The position numbers and the translations under genes were made by a program. From contig JAWZYU010000058.1 of the NCBI GenBank assembly GCA_038380435.1, positions 992,001 to 1,056,000 of the forward strand: 64,000 nucleotides of DNA, read 5' to 3'. Positions 1 to 10,202 of the stretch are shown here, piece after piece (position 1 is the first letter of the stretch; the number at the start of each line of letters is the position of its first letter). The notes below the pieces were generated by a model. That model was given only the letters and a program-made list of their open reading frames with translations. It had not been told where the DNA came from and ran no database searches. Source of the DNA: Ryuthela nishihirai. Its lineage: Eukaryota > Arthropoda > Arachnida > Araneae > Heptathelidae.

Positions 1-1317
1 TGAAATCTTCCGTAGGATTAACGTTACCAATGTTATTCGTATGGAGGAGAAATGGGGCCATCAGCCTAGCAAAATTGTCTTAGCCAATAGGAAAGCACTA
101 ATGGCAGTCACTTATACACATGATAAAATCAAAACTTTCATATATATATATATTTAAAATCCAGCCACCCACCCCCACAACCTCCCATTTCATTGACACT
201 AAATAAATCTCTTTGCCTTGCCCCCAGACCTAAGCCTCATAGACCTCAGGATGGGAAGTAGGGTGAAAAAAAAGAAAACGGTAGAATCACCCCTATTCTA
301 ATATGACCGTTAGACCACGGACGTTTTTTTTTAATCTCATTTCCTCATTATCCTATAACGCTGATCTGGCAATTCGTGTTTCCCTTCAATATATCTGCTC
401 TCATAAATACATTAAGGACCGTAATGTTTTAAGTGATTTTAGTCATTTCTCTTGCTTTCTTTTAGATTCCTTCAATCATTTCCTATTTATTATCGATTCC
501 GCAAAGATTTTATCTACGTCATAAGTGAAATTACTTCAGGAAAGCTCATTTTCGATATCTCTTCACTTTCATTAGGCCTCACCTTACACTATTACTCTGT
601 GCACTTTATTGTACGTAGCTGTATCTCAGCTTCCAATTACTCCTTTCACACGTGGTAAAGACCTTTCTTCCTCATTTTAGGTGATTTTTCTCCGCATAGA
701 AATCCTACCAAAATCCAGCAAATATGAGAAACTATGTAACAGAGATTCCTCTGAAAAGTGACACACCATAAAAGTCCCCAATTCTCGAAAAGCCCCGAAA
801 AACCCTGACATAGAACCCACACAATGAAGAATTGGAAAAACCCTCTGGAGGAGGCACTGAGTGATGAAAAGCAAATAGTAAAACAACGTGGACATTGCAA
901 AAACATCCAGCATAGCCAAACACTAGAAAAAACGAAATTCCCACGGTAAGAGAGAGGAGCCAAAATCGAGAAGAAAGGCAGAAAAGATCTCCAAAGCCCT
1001 AAACTGGGAAAAAACCACTGAACCCGAGCAACTGAATCTGAAAACTCACAGGACATGGGACACCCAAGATATTACTACTTAACAGCGTCTATAGGAATGA
1101 AACCCAAAACTACGTTGGTCCAGAAATCCTACCAAACCCCAGCAAATATTTCATATGCTAAATATATAATTTCAGGACTTTAATGTTTCAAACTACAGAT
1201 ACATATTAAAACTCAATATTGTTTCTGGTGAATATGGGAAACTGGTTTACACACCTAATGGATTTTCCATTTCGTTCTGCATTTTTTAAGGATGGAAACT
1301 CGAAATTAGACAATTCA
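1..1317. other. AT-rich stretch without a recognised gene
   Basis: No recognisable protein, RNA or transposon terminus was found. A short (TA)n run lies near 144-156. A 27-base block at 699-725 recurs with a few changes at 1122-1148. The longest minus-strand reading frame (646-1056) is rich in F, W, C and S and has no family I know, so I treat it as chance. Confidence 0.5.
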
Positions 1318-1333
1318 GAATATGCGTACTTTG

Positions 1334-1628
1334 GGTTGTTTTACCTCTGAGCGGCATTTTTTTGCACACCATGGGCTAAATGGCCAGGTCACATGGACCC
1401 CGAAGGCTTAGAGAAGGTTGGTGGACGGGACCCAATGGAACAGCTGTTGAGAGACAGATGGTAGCCTCCAGTCAAGGCCATCCAGCGTGTTCTTTAACGT
1501 GCACGGGGTATGGCTCTCCAGTACACAGGGCCAAGGCTTAACGTCATATCCGACGGACGGCGGCCTTTCCAAGCCCATCGGTGTCCCCTACTGACCGTGG
1601 GCAGGGCGGGGAATTTTGCGGAGATAAC
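1334..1628 (-). mobile_element. SINE-A copy, 5'-truncated, perfect 16-bp TSD
   Basis: This tRNA-derived SINE lies in reverse orientation and lacks the tRNA head. It matches the body and 3' end of the full copies at 40264-40647 and 46385-46772, including the core GTGCACGTTAAAGAAC in near-intact form. The 16-bp sequence GAATATGCGTACTTTG flanks it perfectly at 1318-1333 and 1629-1644. That is a target-site duplication from LINE-driven retroposition. The perfect TSD and good match to the other copies suggest a fairly recent insertion. The 5' truncation implies incomplete reverse transcription. Confidence 0.9.
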
Positions 1629-1644
1629 GAATATGCGTACTTTG

Positions 1645-2290
1645 TTATTTCGTTAGTGTTTGTCTGAGCAAAAAAAAGAGTTTAATTTCTCTATGGGAAG
1701 AGAAACAGTTAGAGGGAAACCAATGTAATAACATACAGGTCAACAGTAAAACTGGGAAAGTCTATTGTGTGCAACTTCCTTTTTTCATATGTAAGCACTA
1801 TAGCCGTTTTCTAACAGTATGGATATATTTCCTGCTGGAAAAGATTATAAATTTGTGCAAAAAATATATGTCTGAAAAGTAAAATTCCAGTTGATGATTT
1901 CTTTTATACAATTTTTAATTGTTTTTGATAAAAAAAAAACGAAACAAATTTCTCAATATTTCTAGCCCTTCATTTATCACATAGAGTTCAACTTGAAAGG
2001 TAATGCTAACCATTTAATAGCGTTCCACTGCTAGTACTAACCATAAAGTGCTATTGGTAATGACATTAAAAAGTGATAATATAAAATAGAATGCGAAAAA
2101 TCACACTGAGCTGAAAATAATTTGAAACAAACTCTTATGAACGAATGCTTAAAAGTTTCAAATATTCCAGTCCAGGAATTGGGTCTGAAAACAACTCCAG
2201 TAAGAAGTATATTATTTCAGACAATTTCGTCTTACTGCGATTTTCAGTTCATTAGGTATAAATTTGTTTATATAGACAGCAACTGGCATA
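1645..2290. other. AT-rich stretch, nothing recognised
   Basis: Low-complexity A and T runs. No convincing reading frame, RNA gene or repeat terminus was seen. Confidence 0.5.
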
Positions 2291-2372
2291 TTAATGCTGA
2301 AAGGTATTAGGAATTGATTGGTCAGGAAGTTTACTGTTGTCGACAGTTTCTACAATAAACTTTTACCATTAC
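2291..2372. repeat. 82-bp duplicated block, copy 1
   Basis: This block matches 2881-2962 at 80 of 82 positions, and the match stops abruptly at both ends. On the minus strand one frame reads KFIVETVDNSKLPDQSIPN and soon meets TAA. The two differences are one silent and one amino-acid change (T here, N in the other copy). It could be a duplicated exon or a small repeat. Confidence 0.8.
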
Positions 2373-2880
2373 ATATCAGTAAAATCAAAATACCTCAAAT
2401 TTTTGCGACAATTTTTGGATTTCTTCAGTTGTAAAATCCAAACCAGTGGCCAGTACAGAGGATAAACTTTGAAGTTAACTCGAAAACAATATTGTATGCA
2501 TTTGTGGTGTTTAACATATTTATATTCACATAATAGATGAAATGACAGATATCCCCTCAAATATTCTCTAATATGATTATAGAATACATTTGTAACAAAA
2601 TGAAAACAAAATCTGCAGTCACATGCAATAAAGATATGACAGTAGACTGTTATACCTTTATTATAATGACTTATCTCATTTTACAATGAGAGTGATTGGA
2701 AATATATGCACTTTTAATTACTCCTTTGAAAGTAAAAAAATTCTTTAACTTTACTATTAAATCCTTTCTCAAAATATCCTTTTATTTATTAATCCATATG
2801 TACGCTAGATGTAGCCCACCCATTCTTTAATATCCACTATAACTTGACCTGATTTCAGAGATATAATTATGCAGATTAAT

Positions 2881-2962
2881 TTAATGCTGAAAGTTATTAG
2901 GAATTGATTGGTCAGGAAGTTTACTGTTGTCGACAGTTTCTACAATGAACTTTTACCATTAC
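2881..2962. repeat. 82-bp duplicated block, copy 2
   Basis: Direct repeat of 2291-2372, about 590 bp away. On the minus strand it is preceded by a pyrimidine-rich stretch ending in AAAAGCAG, which could serve as a splice acceptor. No protein family was recognised. Confidence 0.8.
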
Positions 2963-3578
2963 CTGTCCTGCTTTTATTAAAAAAAATAGCTGATGTGTGA
3001 GGTAGGCAAAACTTCAGCAGGAAAATAATACATATTCACAAAGCCATCTCTAGGCTTTGAACATGGGTCCAATTTGTAATAAGTATAGTAATAGCAACAA
3101 AATAATTTCTAATACTTATGCAGAGATTTTGTATTTAAAAGTAGGTTTTCCCATGATCTTGCCTTTGGCTTATATATGTATTTCAAGTTTAACAGTATTA
3201 TCGTATTAACTTATACGAGATATATTTGAACTCTATGGATATATAAATATAGTGATATAACATTAGACCCTGAAATTATCCCAACAACAGTACCAATTTC
3301 TTAACTTACTACTGCAATCTATTAAATAAAAAGTCTGGTCACTGTGAAATATTCTTTTCTATTTAAGCATTTTAACATATGTACATTCGACATTTTTTAT
3401 TCCAGCATATTAGGTTTCTTACTTAATAAAAATAACATCAAATTAATCCATAACAGATTAATGATATTATATATGTATATTATACAAACGTAACATACAA
3501 TAGTTAAAACGATGATTTTTACTTTAGAAGTTCATAAATATGACAACAGATATTAATACAGAATAAAGTTCTTCTTAC
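2963..3578. other. AT-rich stretch downstream (minus strand) of the THAP exon
   Basis: If the THAP exon at 3579-3729 is live, this would be its first intron. I could not find a following exon with the expected C-x2-H half of the domain on this strand. Confidence 0.4.
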
Positions 3579-3729
3579 CTTTGGTGCTTTCGTTGGACAG
3601 AAGTTTTGCCTTGGTATTGAACGAATCCATTTCTGTCGCAAATCGATATCTCCTGGAAGTTCAAAAACTGAGAATATTTTTCCCGTCGTAATTGCTCCTG
3701 CACTGAGGAACGCAGCAGCGCGATGGCAT
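3579..3729 (-). pseudogene. THAP zinc-finger first exon, frameshifted
   Basis: Read on the minus strand, an ATG at 3729-3727 opens MPSRCCVPQCRSNYDGKN, the start of a THAP DNA-binding domain with its first cysteine pair. After a one-base frame change near 3665-3672 the domain continues as VFELPGDIDLRQKWIRSIPR, then QNFCPTKAPK. The conserved W, the P and the F-x-P-T segment are all visible. The exon ends at AAAG followed by GTAAGAAG, a strong splice donor, just before the expected C-x2-H half; many THAP genes split there. THAP domains occur in host transcription factors and in P-element transposases, and I cannot tell which this is. The frame break makes it a pseudogene as read, unless it is an assembly error. 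The frame and motif identification are firm; activity is not. Confidence 0.8.
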
Positions 3730-3867
3730 TTCGCTAAAAAAAAAAATCAATGAATAACAAAATATTTTGTGCACACACCAAATCAAACGCGGCAAAACTA
3801 GTTAAACACTAACAAAACAAGATGGAGGCGACGCTACTAGAATACCACGTTCTCCTGTGTTGCCTAA

Positions 3868-4227
3868 GTCGACTACGGGTCGACTAAAATTGACGTCATC
3901 AGAATCGCTTCACCGACTGGTAGGGCCTTCTCCTCTAGGTGGTGTTGGCCAGACCCGGAAGGTTTATGCGTCATCACTGGGGATTGCTACACAGTTATCC
4001 TTCCCGTTTGTGCCGAACATTTACTGACCAGAAACATTAGTGGAGAAAATTTGCAATGCAGGCTAATTTGTGATCCGAACTTGGTAACATCAGAATCACT
4101 TAGGGAGGATAGTATCGGTAGCTGTAGTGATGATAATCCAATATTCGGTACTGAAAACTGTGAAAATATCGTTGATGAAAATATGTTTCTCTTAAACCTT
4201 AGACGTATCATTAAGATACATCCGTGA
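3868..4227 (+). other. 120-codon open frame, unrecognised
   Basis: The frame is open from a TAA at 3865 to a TGA at 4225 and has no early methionine. It contains a possible acceptor (CTACACAG at about 3987-3994) followed by PVCAEHLLTRNISGEN and then a Ser/Asp/Glu-rich stretch. The C-x2-H spacing is suggestive beside a THAP exon, but it lies on the opposite strand and the following aromatic is missing. It may be chance. Confidence 0.25.
3891..3898. promoter_or_regulatory. CRE palindrome upstream of the THAP exon
   Basis: A perfect TGACGTCA lies about 165 bp upstream of the THAP start codon. Between the two, at about 3820-3832, the minus strand reads GCCTCCATCTTG, similar to a YY1 site. The arrangement is promoter-like, but function is inferred. 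Confidence 0.45.
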
Positions 4228-4368
4228 TATATAACTTTCGTCTGAGTAAAATTCTCATCGATGAGTGATCGAAAGTCAAATATTTCCATTAAATTAATAT
4301 ATATATTTTGTGGTAGTTTAACTCTGAAAATTCCAATTAATGGATATTTCAGAAACGGAACAGTTATA

Positions 4369-4440
4369 CAGGTAACTCTCATTTAATGCGGGAGATGAGT
4401 TCCGGGAATATCATCGTTAAACAAATTTCCGTGTAAAACG
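4369..4440 (+). mobile_element. Possible pogo/Tigger-like transposon terminus
   Basis: After a TA dinucleotide the sequence begins CAGGTAACTCTCATTTAATG and soon mentions an imperfect internal repeat of the same kind. This resembles termini of Tigger-type elements, which start CAGG and end up beside TA duplications. I found no matching opposite terminus or transposase. Confidence 0.25.
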
Positions 4441-5400
4441 AGGGGATTTTTTATTTGTTTGTATTTTCGCCTATCTTATTGATCTTTTTTTCTTTTCTTA
4501 GTTTCATAATGGATGTTTTATTTCAACAAAAATAATTATTATTCTCAATATTTATTTAAAGATTACATATATGCATAAATATATATATAAGTATGTGATC
4601 GATTAATTAATTTTAGAGTTTATTTCTTAATATGGAGCGAAACTAGCTGGTTCATTGCTTGCCTCTGTTTTGTGCGTAATGTTTATTTCTAGCATTTCAT
4701 TAACTGGTCACAACATCGTCTTATGGCATCCTGTCACGAAATATCAATATCATGATCCTTCAACAAATCCATGCGTTTATTGCGCAGTGAAATCAAAATA
4801 TTTAAACGCCAACACTATTTCTGGTTCAGATTCTTGTTGTTCTTCAAAAGCAGCGTTGAATTCTAAATCCTGATCTTCATGTTAGTGAGTGGCTTACTGT
4901 GTGGAGTTTAATAACTTCGTTCATCTTTTAAAGTTACGCCTTCGTATCCTGCTCCAGTTTGATATTTCGCTGATGTTAATTAAAAAATCTAACTTAAATT
5001 CTTGTAAATAAACTATTTAGATGGAGAAATCCAAGCATGATTTATCTGAATTATGCAGTAGTGATTTGGAGAACTGAATTGCACAGTGTGGTTGGACACT
5101 GTGTACGAATTAAAGTTCCATTTAGGAATATCCGAAGTAATTTTCAGTAAAATGAACCAAGAAATGCAAGGAAAGAGAAAAAGTATGTGAGGTGCCATGA
5201 AACGAGTGATGAAAAAAGGCGATAAATGCAATCTATGTGATAGGGATAATGCAACTTATAATGTTATTGCTTCTGGCAATAGTATGATTCAAATGTATAC
5301 CACGTGAGAGTTATCCATTTCAGTTCGTTACAGGAGCTGTTCTCCCCTTTGAGAATGCCAGTAACCAGTACAGAATCGAAACAAAATCATAAACATATAG
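4441..5400. other. AT-rich stretch, nothing firm
   Basis: Two short frames (4655-4873 plus and 5013-5231 minus) have no recognisable domains. No RNA gene was seen. Confidence 0.4.
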
Positions 5401-5501
5401 TATACACTGAGATGCCAATTTGTTAGGTACACCACTCCTCGAACAGATAAGGTTCATTCAACCAGTACTAAACCACGTAACGGCGGTGGGCCGTATAAAT
5501 A
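5401..5501 (+). promoter_or_regulatory. TATA-box region after a possible transposon terminus
   Basis: TATAAATA at 5494-5501 follows a GC-richer stretch and is followed by a purine-rich start region. At 5401 the sequence TATACACTGAGATGCC, with TTAGGTACACC shortly after, resembles the end of a DNA transposon. No partner terminus was found, so both calls are tentative. Confidence 0.25.
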
Positions 5502-5754
5502 AGAGAGACCAGCTTTTTGAGTATCATTTAGAGTTGGATTCAATTTTAGGAAGCAGGAAGGTGCCATCCAGTGGTGAGCGCGTCGCTAGTACAACGTAAA
5601 GGGTCGGGTAGAATGCAGTGCAGGAAGCTTTCCCAGTGAAAGTATCGGCTTACAGAACATTTTCCAGGATATCTAGAGCAAGCCCTTTCAACTTAAAGAA
5701 CCGACAAATTCCTCAGCCGATAATACTGGAGACATTTATCCTGTTGAGATGAAT

Positions 5755-6624
5755 TGCCATGTCCGCACTTATGCGCTTTCATCTTCCACTTCGCTTTCAA
5801 CTTTCAATTCCGCTTTTCAACACCGAGTAGCCTAGCGCATGCCTTAGATGAAATGCGTTGGACGCATGCCTTCAGCTGTCTACACCTGTGCGTCAAATAG
5901 TTTTCAATTTGTCACCACTGTAGACGTGAAGATGCAATGGACGTAACTGATGCTGCTATGTTAGCGGGTATAAAGTGCTGCAATTTTAGTGCTGAAAAAA
6001 GCGAGAAAACGACGTGAAAAATATCGGCGATCGATATCGATGAAAGATTACTTTAAAACACGGAATTTTAGAATTAAATGAAAACGTTCTTTTTAAGAAT
6101 TTTACGCGAATGTCTACAACAAACTTTTACATGCTTTTGGGAATGATGGAGACAAGATCGAAAAAAAAAATGCTCTTTTCAGAGAAGCAATGCCAGCTGA
6201 AGTGAAATTAGCTATCACACTTAGATATTTGGCTACCGGTGATTCATTCATGTCTCTGATGAATATTTGAACCTATAATCTGAATTATTTAATTATTTTT
6301 TTATTTGTTTAAATTAATTTAATAATTTAAATCTCTAATGAATTATTTAATTTATAATCTTCAATAAAGGCCAATATTTGTTCTGACGACATGGTGAACA
6401 AAAAACACAAGCTCAATAATTAGAAAAACAAAACGAAACCTTCCAGACAAACTACGAAGCTGCACGGAATGCTGAACAAAAATCCGTTACTGGTGGAAGT
6501 ACGTGCACTACTGCGTGCATCACTGAAAACGGCACGTTTCAACTGATATGAGGCATGCCTTTACGCATGCGTCACGTGCTCTAGACGCATGCGTCTAGCG
6601 CACGCAAAACTCTGGACATAGGCA
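5755..6624 (+). mobile_element. Candidate PIF/Harbinger derivative
   Basis: The left edge reads TGCCATGTCCGCACTTATGC. The right edge, reverse-complemented, reads TGCCTATGTCCAGAG followed by TTTTGCG, an imperfect terminal inverted repeat. Both subterminal regions repeat GCATGC and GACGCATGC motifs, and 6581-6598 is a perfect 18-bp palindrome (CTAGACGCATGCGTCTAG). A Harbinger-type transposase remnant lies inside. The target duplication was not resolved, so the ends are approximate. Confidence 0.45.
5985..6271 (+). pseudogene. PIF/Harbinger transposase remnant (HARBI1-like N-terminal part)
   Basis: Three short frames follow one another in the order expected for a Harbinger nuclease. A basic start (KKARKRREKYRRSISMKDYF) is followed, after a frame change, by VLFKNFTRMSTTNFYMLLGM. 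After another change comes FREAMPAEVKLAITLRYLAT, then GDSFMSL. The last segment matches the helix-turn-helix region of HARBI1-like proteins (usual pattern: pre-E-x-L-aITLRyLATGds). It stops at a TGA right after and lacks the whole DDE nuclease core. It is a dead fragment of a domesticated-type or transposon-borne nuclease gene. The family call rests on the LAITLRYLATGDS match. Confidence 0.7.
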
Positions 6625-6629
6625 TATAA

Positions 6630-8200
6630 ACTCTACCCCATTGCAACTTCCCAGCCAGCCAAGCTTGTGAGAGGGCGGTCCACAATCGCCGTCATTATTG
6701 GGCCTCCCGCTAGATAGCCATCCTCTCTGACACTTGCGCTAAGAGGCAAGTCACCCATTGGAAACCGGCGGACAAAGGAGCAAGAGGTAAGAAGAGATCT
6801 CGAATAAAAGGGGAGTTCACATAGAGATTTTGAAGCGGAAAGGTTGAGCGCAAAGTTGTTGAGCTGTACAGGACAACACTAGCCGGCTACGTCAGCACCA
6901 TCTAGACAGGAAGACCATATCACTCAGTTTTGACGTCATCAGTGACTTCATTGCCACACAGAATAGAATGAGGAGCAGCTGGTCATTGCTAATAAAACTA
7001 ATCGGAAGCTCTATCTGTCCAAGTGGATAAAGACCCACTTCCTTTATTGGGTATGCTGAATTTATGAAACGACAAAAGCATAATTCGTATTTTGTTGTTT
7101 CTTAAAATTGAAGCAGTTTGCAGCTCGATAATTTAGTGCCTAACTTAGACCCCAAGAAGGGCCTGTTAGCCCGTGTCTAGTGAACTATCCACTCTTGTAG
7201 TGAACAAACCGAGAACTATTCAGAATTTTCACCCCTTCAGCTGCACCTGGACAGTGTTTCAAAGTGCGCGTTAGTGTTCAAGTCAAAACGGATTCCTTGT
7301 CAGTGAGCAACCCTGCCGAAAGTGATATATAGTCGGTGAGGGCCCATTTTGAAATCTACCATATCTTGCTCACCACCATTAACTAGAGAATTAATGTGAT
7401 ATTATAAGAATAACAGTTTGGTTAACAGTTAGGATTAAGAGAGCTTACAAGCTTACAAGTCAACTAGAGATATTTTCAGCTTAGTCAGTAGTTGCTTTAT
7501 GAGCATTTATTTTAGAGTGTTTTCTATTAGCAATACCTGTTATTAGTAACAGTGTATTTTATGTTTTCTCTTCGTCTTTAACATATAATCAATCGCAAAC
7601 TAGGGTGACAACTGTGAAACATTACAAATTTGACCATAGTCGGTATTCAATTATTATCAGTATTCAGGGGTTTAATCCCTTTGTTTTGAATGGTTAATAA
7701 ATTCAGTTGTATTATGTTTAAACCCATTGCCAAACTTGCTTAGTAATTCTAAAGCATATTCCATTTACTTACCCAGCGAAAGAGTGTTTGCAGAGCTAAG
7801 TGGCTGCTATCTAAAATTAGGATTGGAGAGGCCATTAGGTTCACTCTGCATTGCCACTTACCACTGTGAACATCAGAAATTCTAATGTTTTGAAGAGGAG
7901 GAGAGCCTTGAGGGAAAAGAAAGGTTAGGCAGATGTCTCTATTATTTCTGCGAGACAGTCAAATAGTCCTCTTTTGCTACTCTCACCAGTTAGCTGCTAT
8001 GCTCGTGGCTCAGTGACTGCCCTTCAATTAGAAATTAATTTTCCAATCATATAACATTTAGTACATAGCCTTAGTACCACTTTTTTATCAAATTATTTTA
8101 TTTTATCATTGGTGCCCAGGTTAACTTGTGCGATATAATTGTGGTCGGGAGGGGAGGAGCTTCAGCCACAGTCTCCACAGTTACCTATTTTCAGCAGGTC
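6630..8200 (+). other. Possible LTR or 5'-leader remnant
   Basis: The stretch has no coding potential but has LTR-like features: scattered GC-rich blocks at the left, a TGACGTCATC box near 6931, and TGGTGCCCAGG at 8110-8120, which resembles a primer-binding site just after an LTR. No second LTR and no gag or pol were seen, so this could be a solo remnant or chance. Confidence 0.25.
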
Positions 8201-8469
8201 CTATATGGTAACCATAAATTCTTAATGCTTCATATAGAATAAACAGAATACAAATCCATCGTCAAACGCATTCCGGCCAACAAGAACGTCCCTATCCTAA
8301 TCTATGGAGTGTACACCGCAATAGCATGAGAAATCCACAAATGATCTTTTATGAAGTCTAGGAAGGAAACAGATTAATATGATTTATCGCAGAATTTATA
8401 TAAAATTCTGAAGGAATAGTTGAAACTGAAGATATTTGCAACCATTTAGTAGGATATAAGTTATTAGAT

Positions 8470-9060
8470 TACAGGGAGTCTTTTACACAATAAAAAAATA
8501 CGCCTCACTCCATTATGAGAATGGAAAGCCATATTCTGCCACACAGACACCATTTCTTTTATTTCTGCAGTGATTGGGTTCCTCTGAGCGTAGACACAAC
8601 GACGGCTATTATTTTGTTTTTCCAACCTCGTGATCACAAAGAAAAATATCCCCATTTCAAACTCAGTATTGCATTCACGCCTTAGCTTCATGTAGCGATG
8701 TGGGGACAATTGCATGTGGATTTGTCTCCATTTGAAACACAAAATTGTTTGCATTAACTGAGAGTGAAGTGGATCTCATCTCTTCCAAAGAATGCCATCA
8801 GGCCATAGCATCGCGCTAAGAACTGTGGCTCCAAGGGAACACGTTTCTACCTCTCTGAATAGAGTGTGCTTGCTGAAATATATGCTGGAACATTCGAAAG
8901 GGGTTCTGGACACCTTCAGGTTAAGGTGACGACTGTCATAATGAACACTTCAGACTCCTCTTCCATTTCCTTGAGACTTCTCGTTATAGCCTGGTGGATT
9001 TCTCTTATAGTAGAGATTGAACTAATGGTCTGCCAGTCCGTGGTCTGTCACAGGTGCAGC
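8470..9060 (-). pseudogene. Possible mariner/Tc-like transposase remnant
   Basis: On the minus strand, CDRPRTGRP appears near 9040 and resembles the GRP linker after the DNA-binding half. About 430 bp on, KQNNSRRCVYAQRNP with a following VSVWQNMAF segment resembles the QN-x-R...ENP...V-x-VW pattern near the first catalytic region of tc3-like transposases. Stops and frame changes separate them and no DDE triad is intact. The similarity is weak. Confidence 0.25.
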
Positions 9061-9629
9061 CTCATTCGTAATCAAATCTTGACGTGTGCATCGTTCATGA
9101 CGAACGCCGTACAGATGACAAATCATTTTCAAAGAAGGCTAAGCATTGCTGCAGTGGGTACAGTACAACTTCATTTATTCAATTAGCTACTTGATTGTCA
9201 AGTATGAGGAACCGAATCATGCTGTTTTTTTTTCTTACTTCTCTTGTCGCATAGACATGTAAAAAGATATTCTTAGCTTCCTCGGGTGCACTGTTAGGAT
9301 CTTCGAATCCTTATTCATCTGCGGTAAATTTTCTGTGCAAGTATAATTCTTTCTTACCTTCTAATACTGAGATTTTCAGTGGCAAAATTTCTATGTTACG
9401 ACCCTATATATTATACATAGGTATAACTACAACATGCTGGTTGAATTCAGAAACTTTACGAGAGTTTCTCTGCAAGAACAAACATAAAATATTCTAAATT
9501 GAATGTAATTTACAACCATTTGAAATTGTTTATTTCTAATTTTCTGCTTCAATTCCTACATCCCTTACCTAGATCTTCTATCAGAGTTATGGTGGTGTCT
9601 CATACAACATAGAAAGGTTTACACTAGAG
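9061..9629. other. Stretch without recognised features
   Basis: AT-rich single-copy-looking sequence. Nothing could be supported here. Confidence 0.4.
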
Positions 9630-10194
9630 CAGTGGTTCCCAACGCTTTTTGTTCAGCAACCCCTTTCAACCAAAAAAAATATATATATTACTATCCCCCA
9701 GGGTAATAATGACTGAAAAAAGCTCCAAATTAAAAATTACGCTATAAAACTTTACTAATCATAATTAGGAAACCTCTAAACTTTCGGGTCTAAATATAAA
9801 AACTCTAATTATAAAACAATTTATCTGTAACAATTCGTATTAAATTTCTTTATTGCACAAATATTTTTGAATGTATCATATTCAATAACAATTACCTTTC
9901 TAATGAAATAAGTTAAAACTTGGAAAATGTTTAACATAATATAATAATCATATATAAACTTAATTTCGATGTTCAACTTTTTTATTTGCACAAAGGTTCG
10001 TTGTGCAGACTTTTGTGATAGTCTCTGATAGTTTCGAATCGCTGCAGAAACAGAACTGAACATGCTAGTTGTCACAGAGAAAATTATATTTGAAACATAA
10101 CTGTACAATTCTTTACTGCTTAAGACGCCATTACAGAATTTTTTAAGGCGAAACCAATGGACCATGGTCGCGAACCACCGAATGGGAACCACTG
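9630..10194. mobile_element. hAT-type MITE with 8-bp TSD
   Basis: The element starts CAGTGGTTCCCA and ends in the reverse complement, TGGGAACCACTG. Next to the inverted ends are CACTAGAG (9622-9629) and CACTAGGA (10195-10202), an 8-bp duplication with a two-base difference. CAGTGGTTCCCA-type ends plus 8-bp TSDs are typical of hAT elements related to SPIN and Charlie. At 565 bp with no transposase frame it is non-autonomous. The minus frame at 9821-10210 runs through one end and is a shadow. Confidence 0.85.
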
Positions 10195-10202
10195 CACTAG
10201 GA

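Noticed and set aside
646..1056. 136-codon minus-strand frame
   Set aside because: Composition is F/W/C/S-rich with no domain, and no start or splice context supports it. Likely chance.
8866..9186. 106-codon plus-strand frame
   Set aside because: It is the opposite strand of the possible transposase remnant and has no domain.
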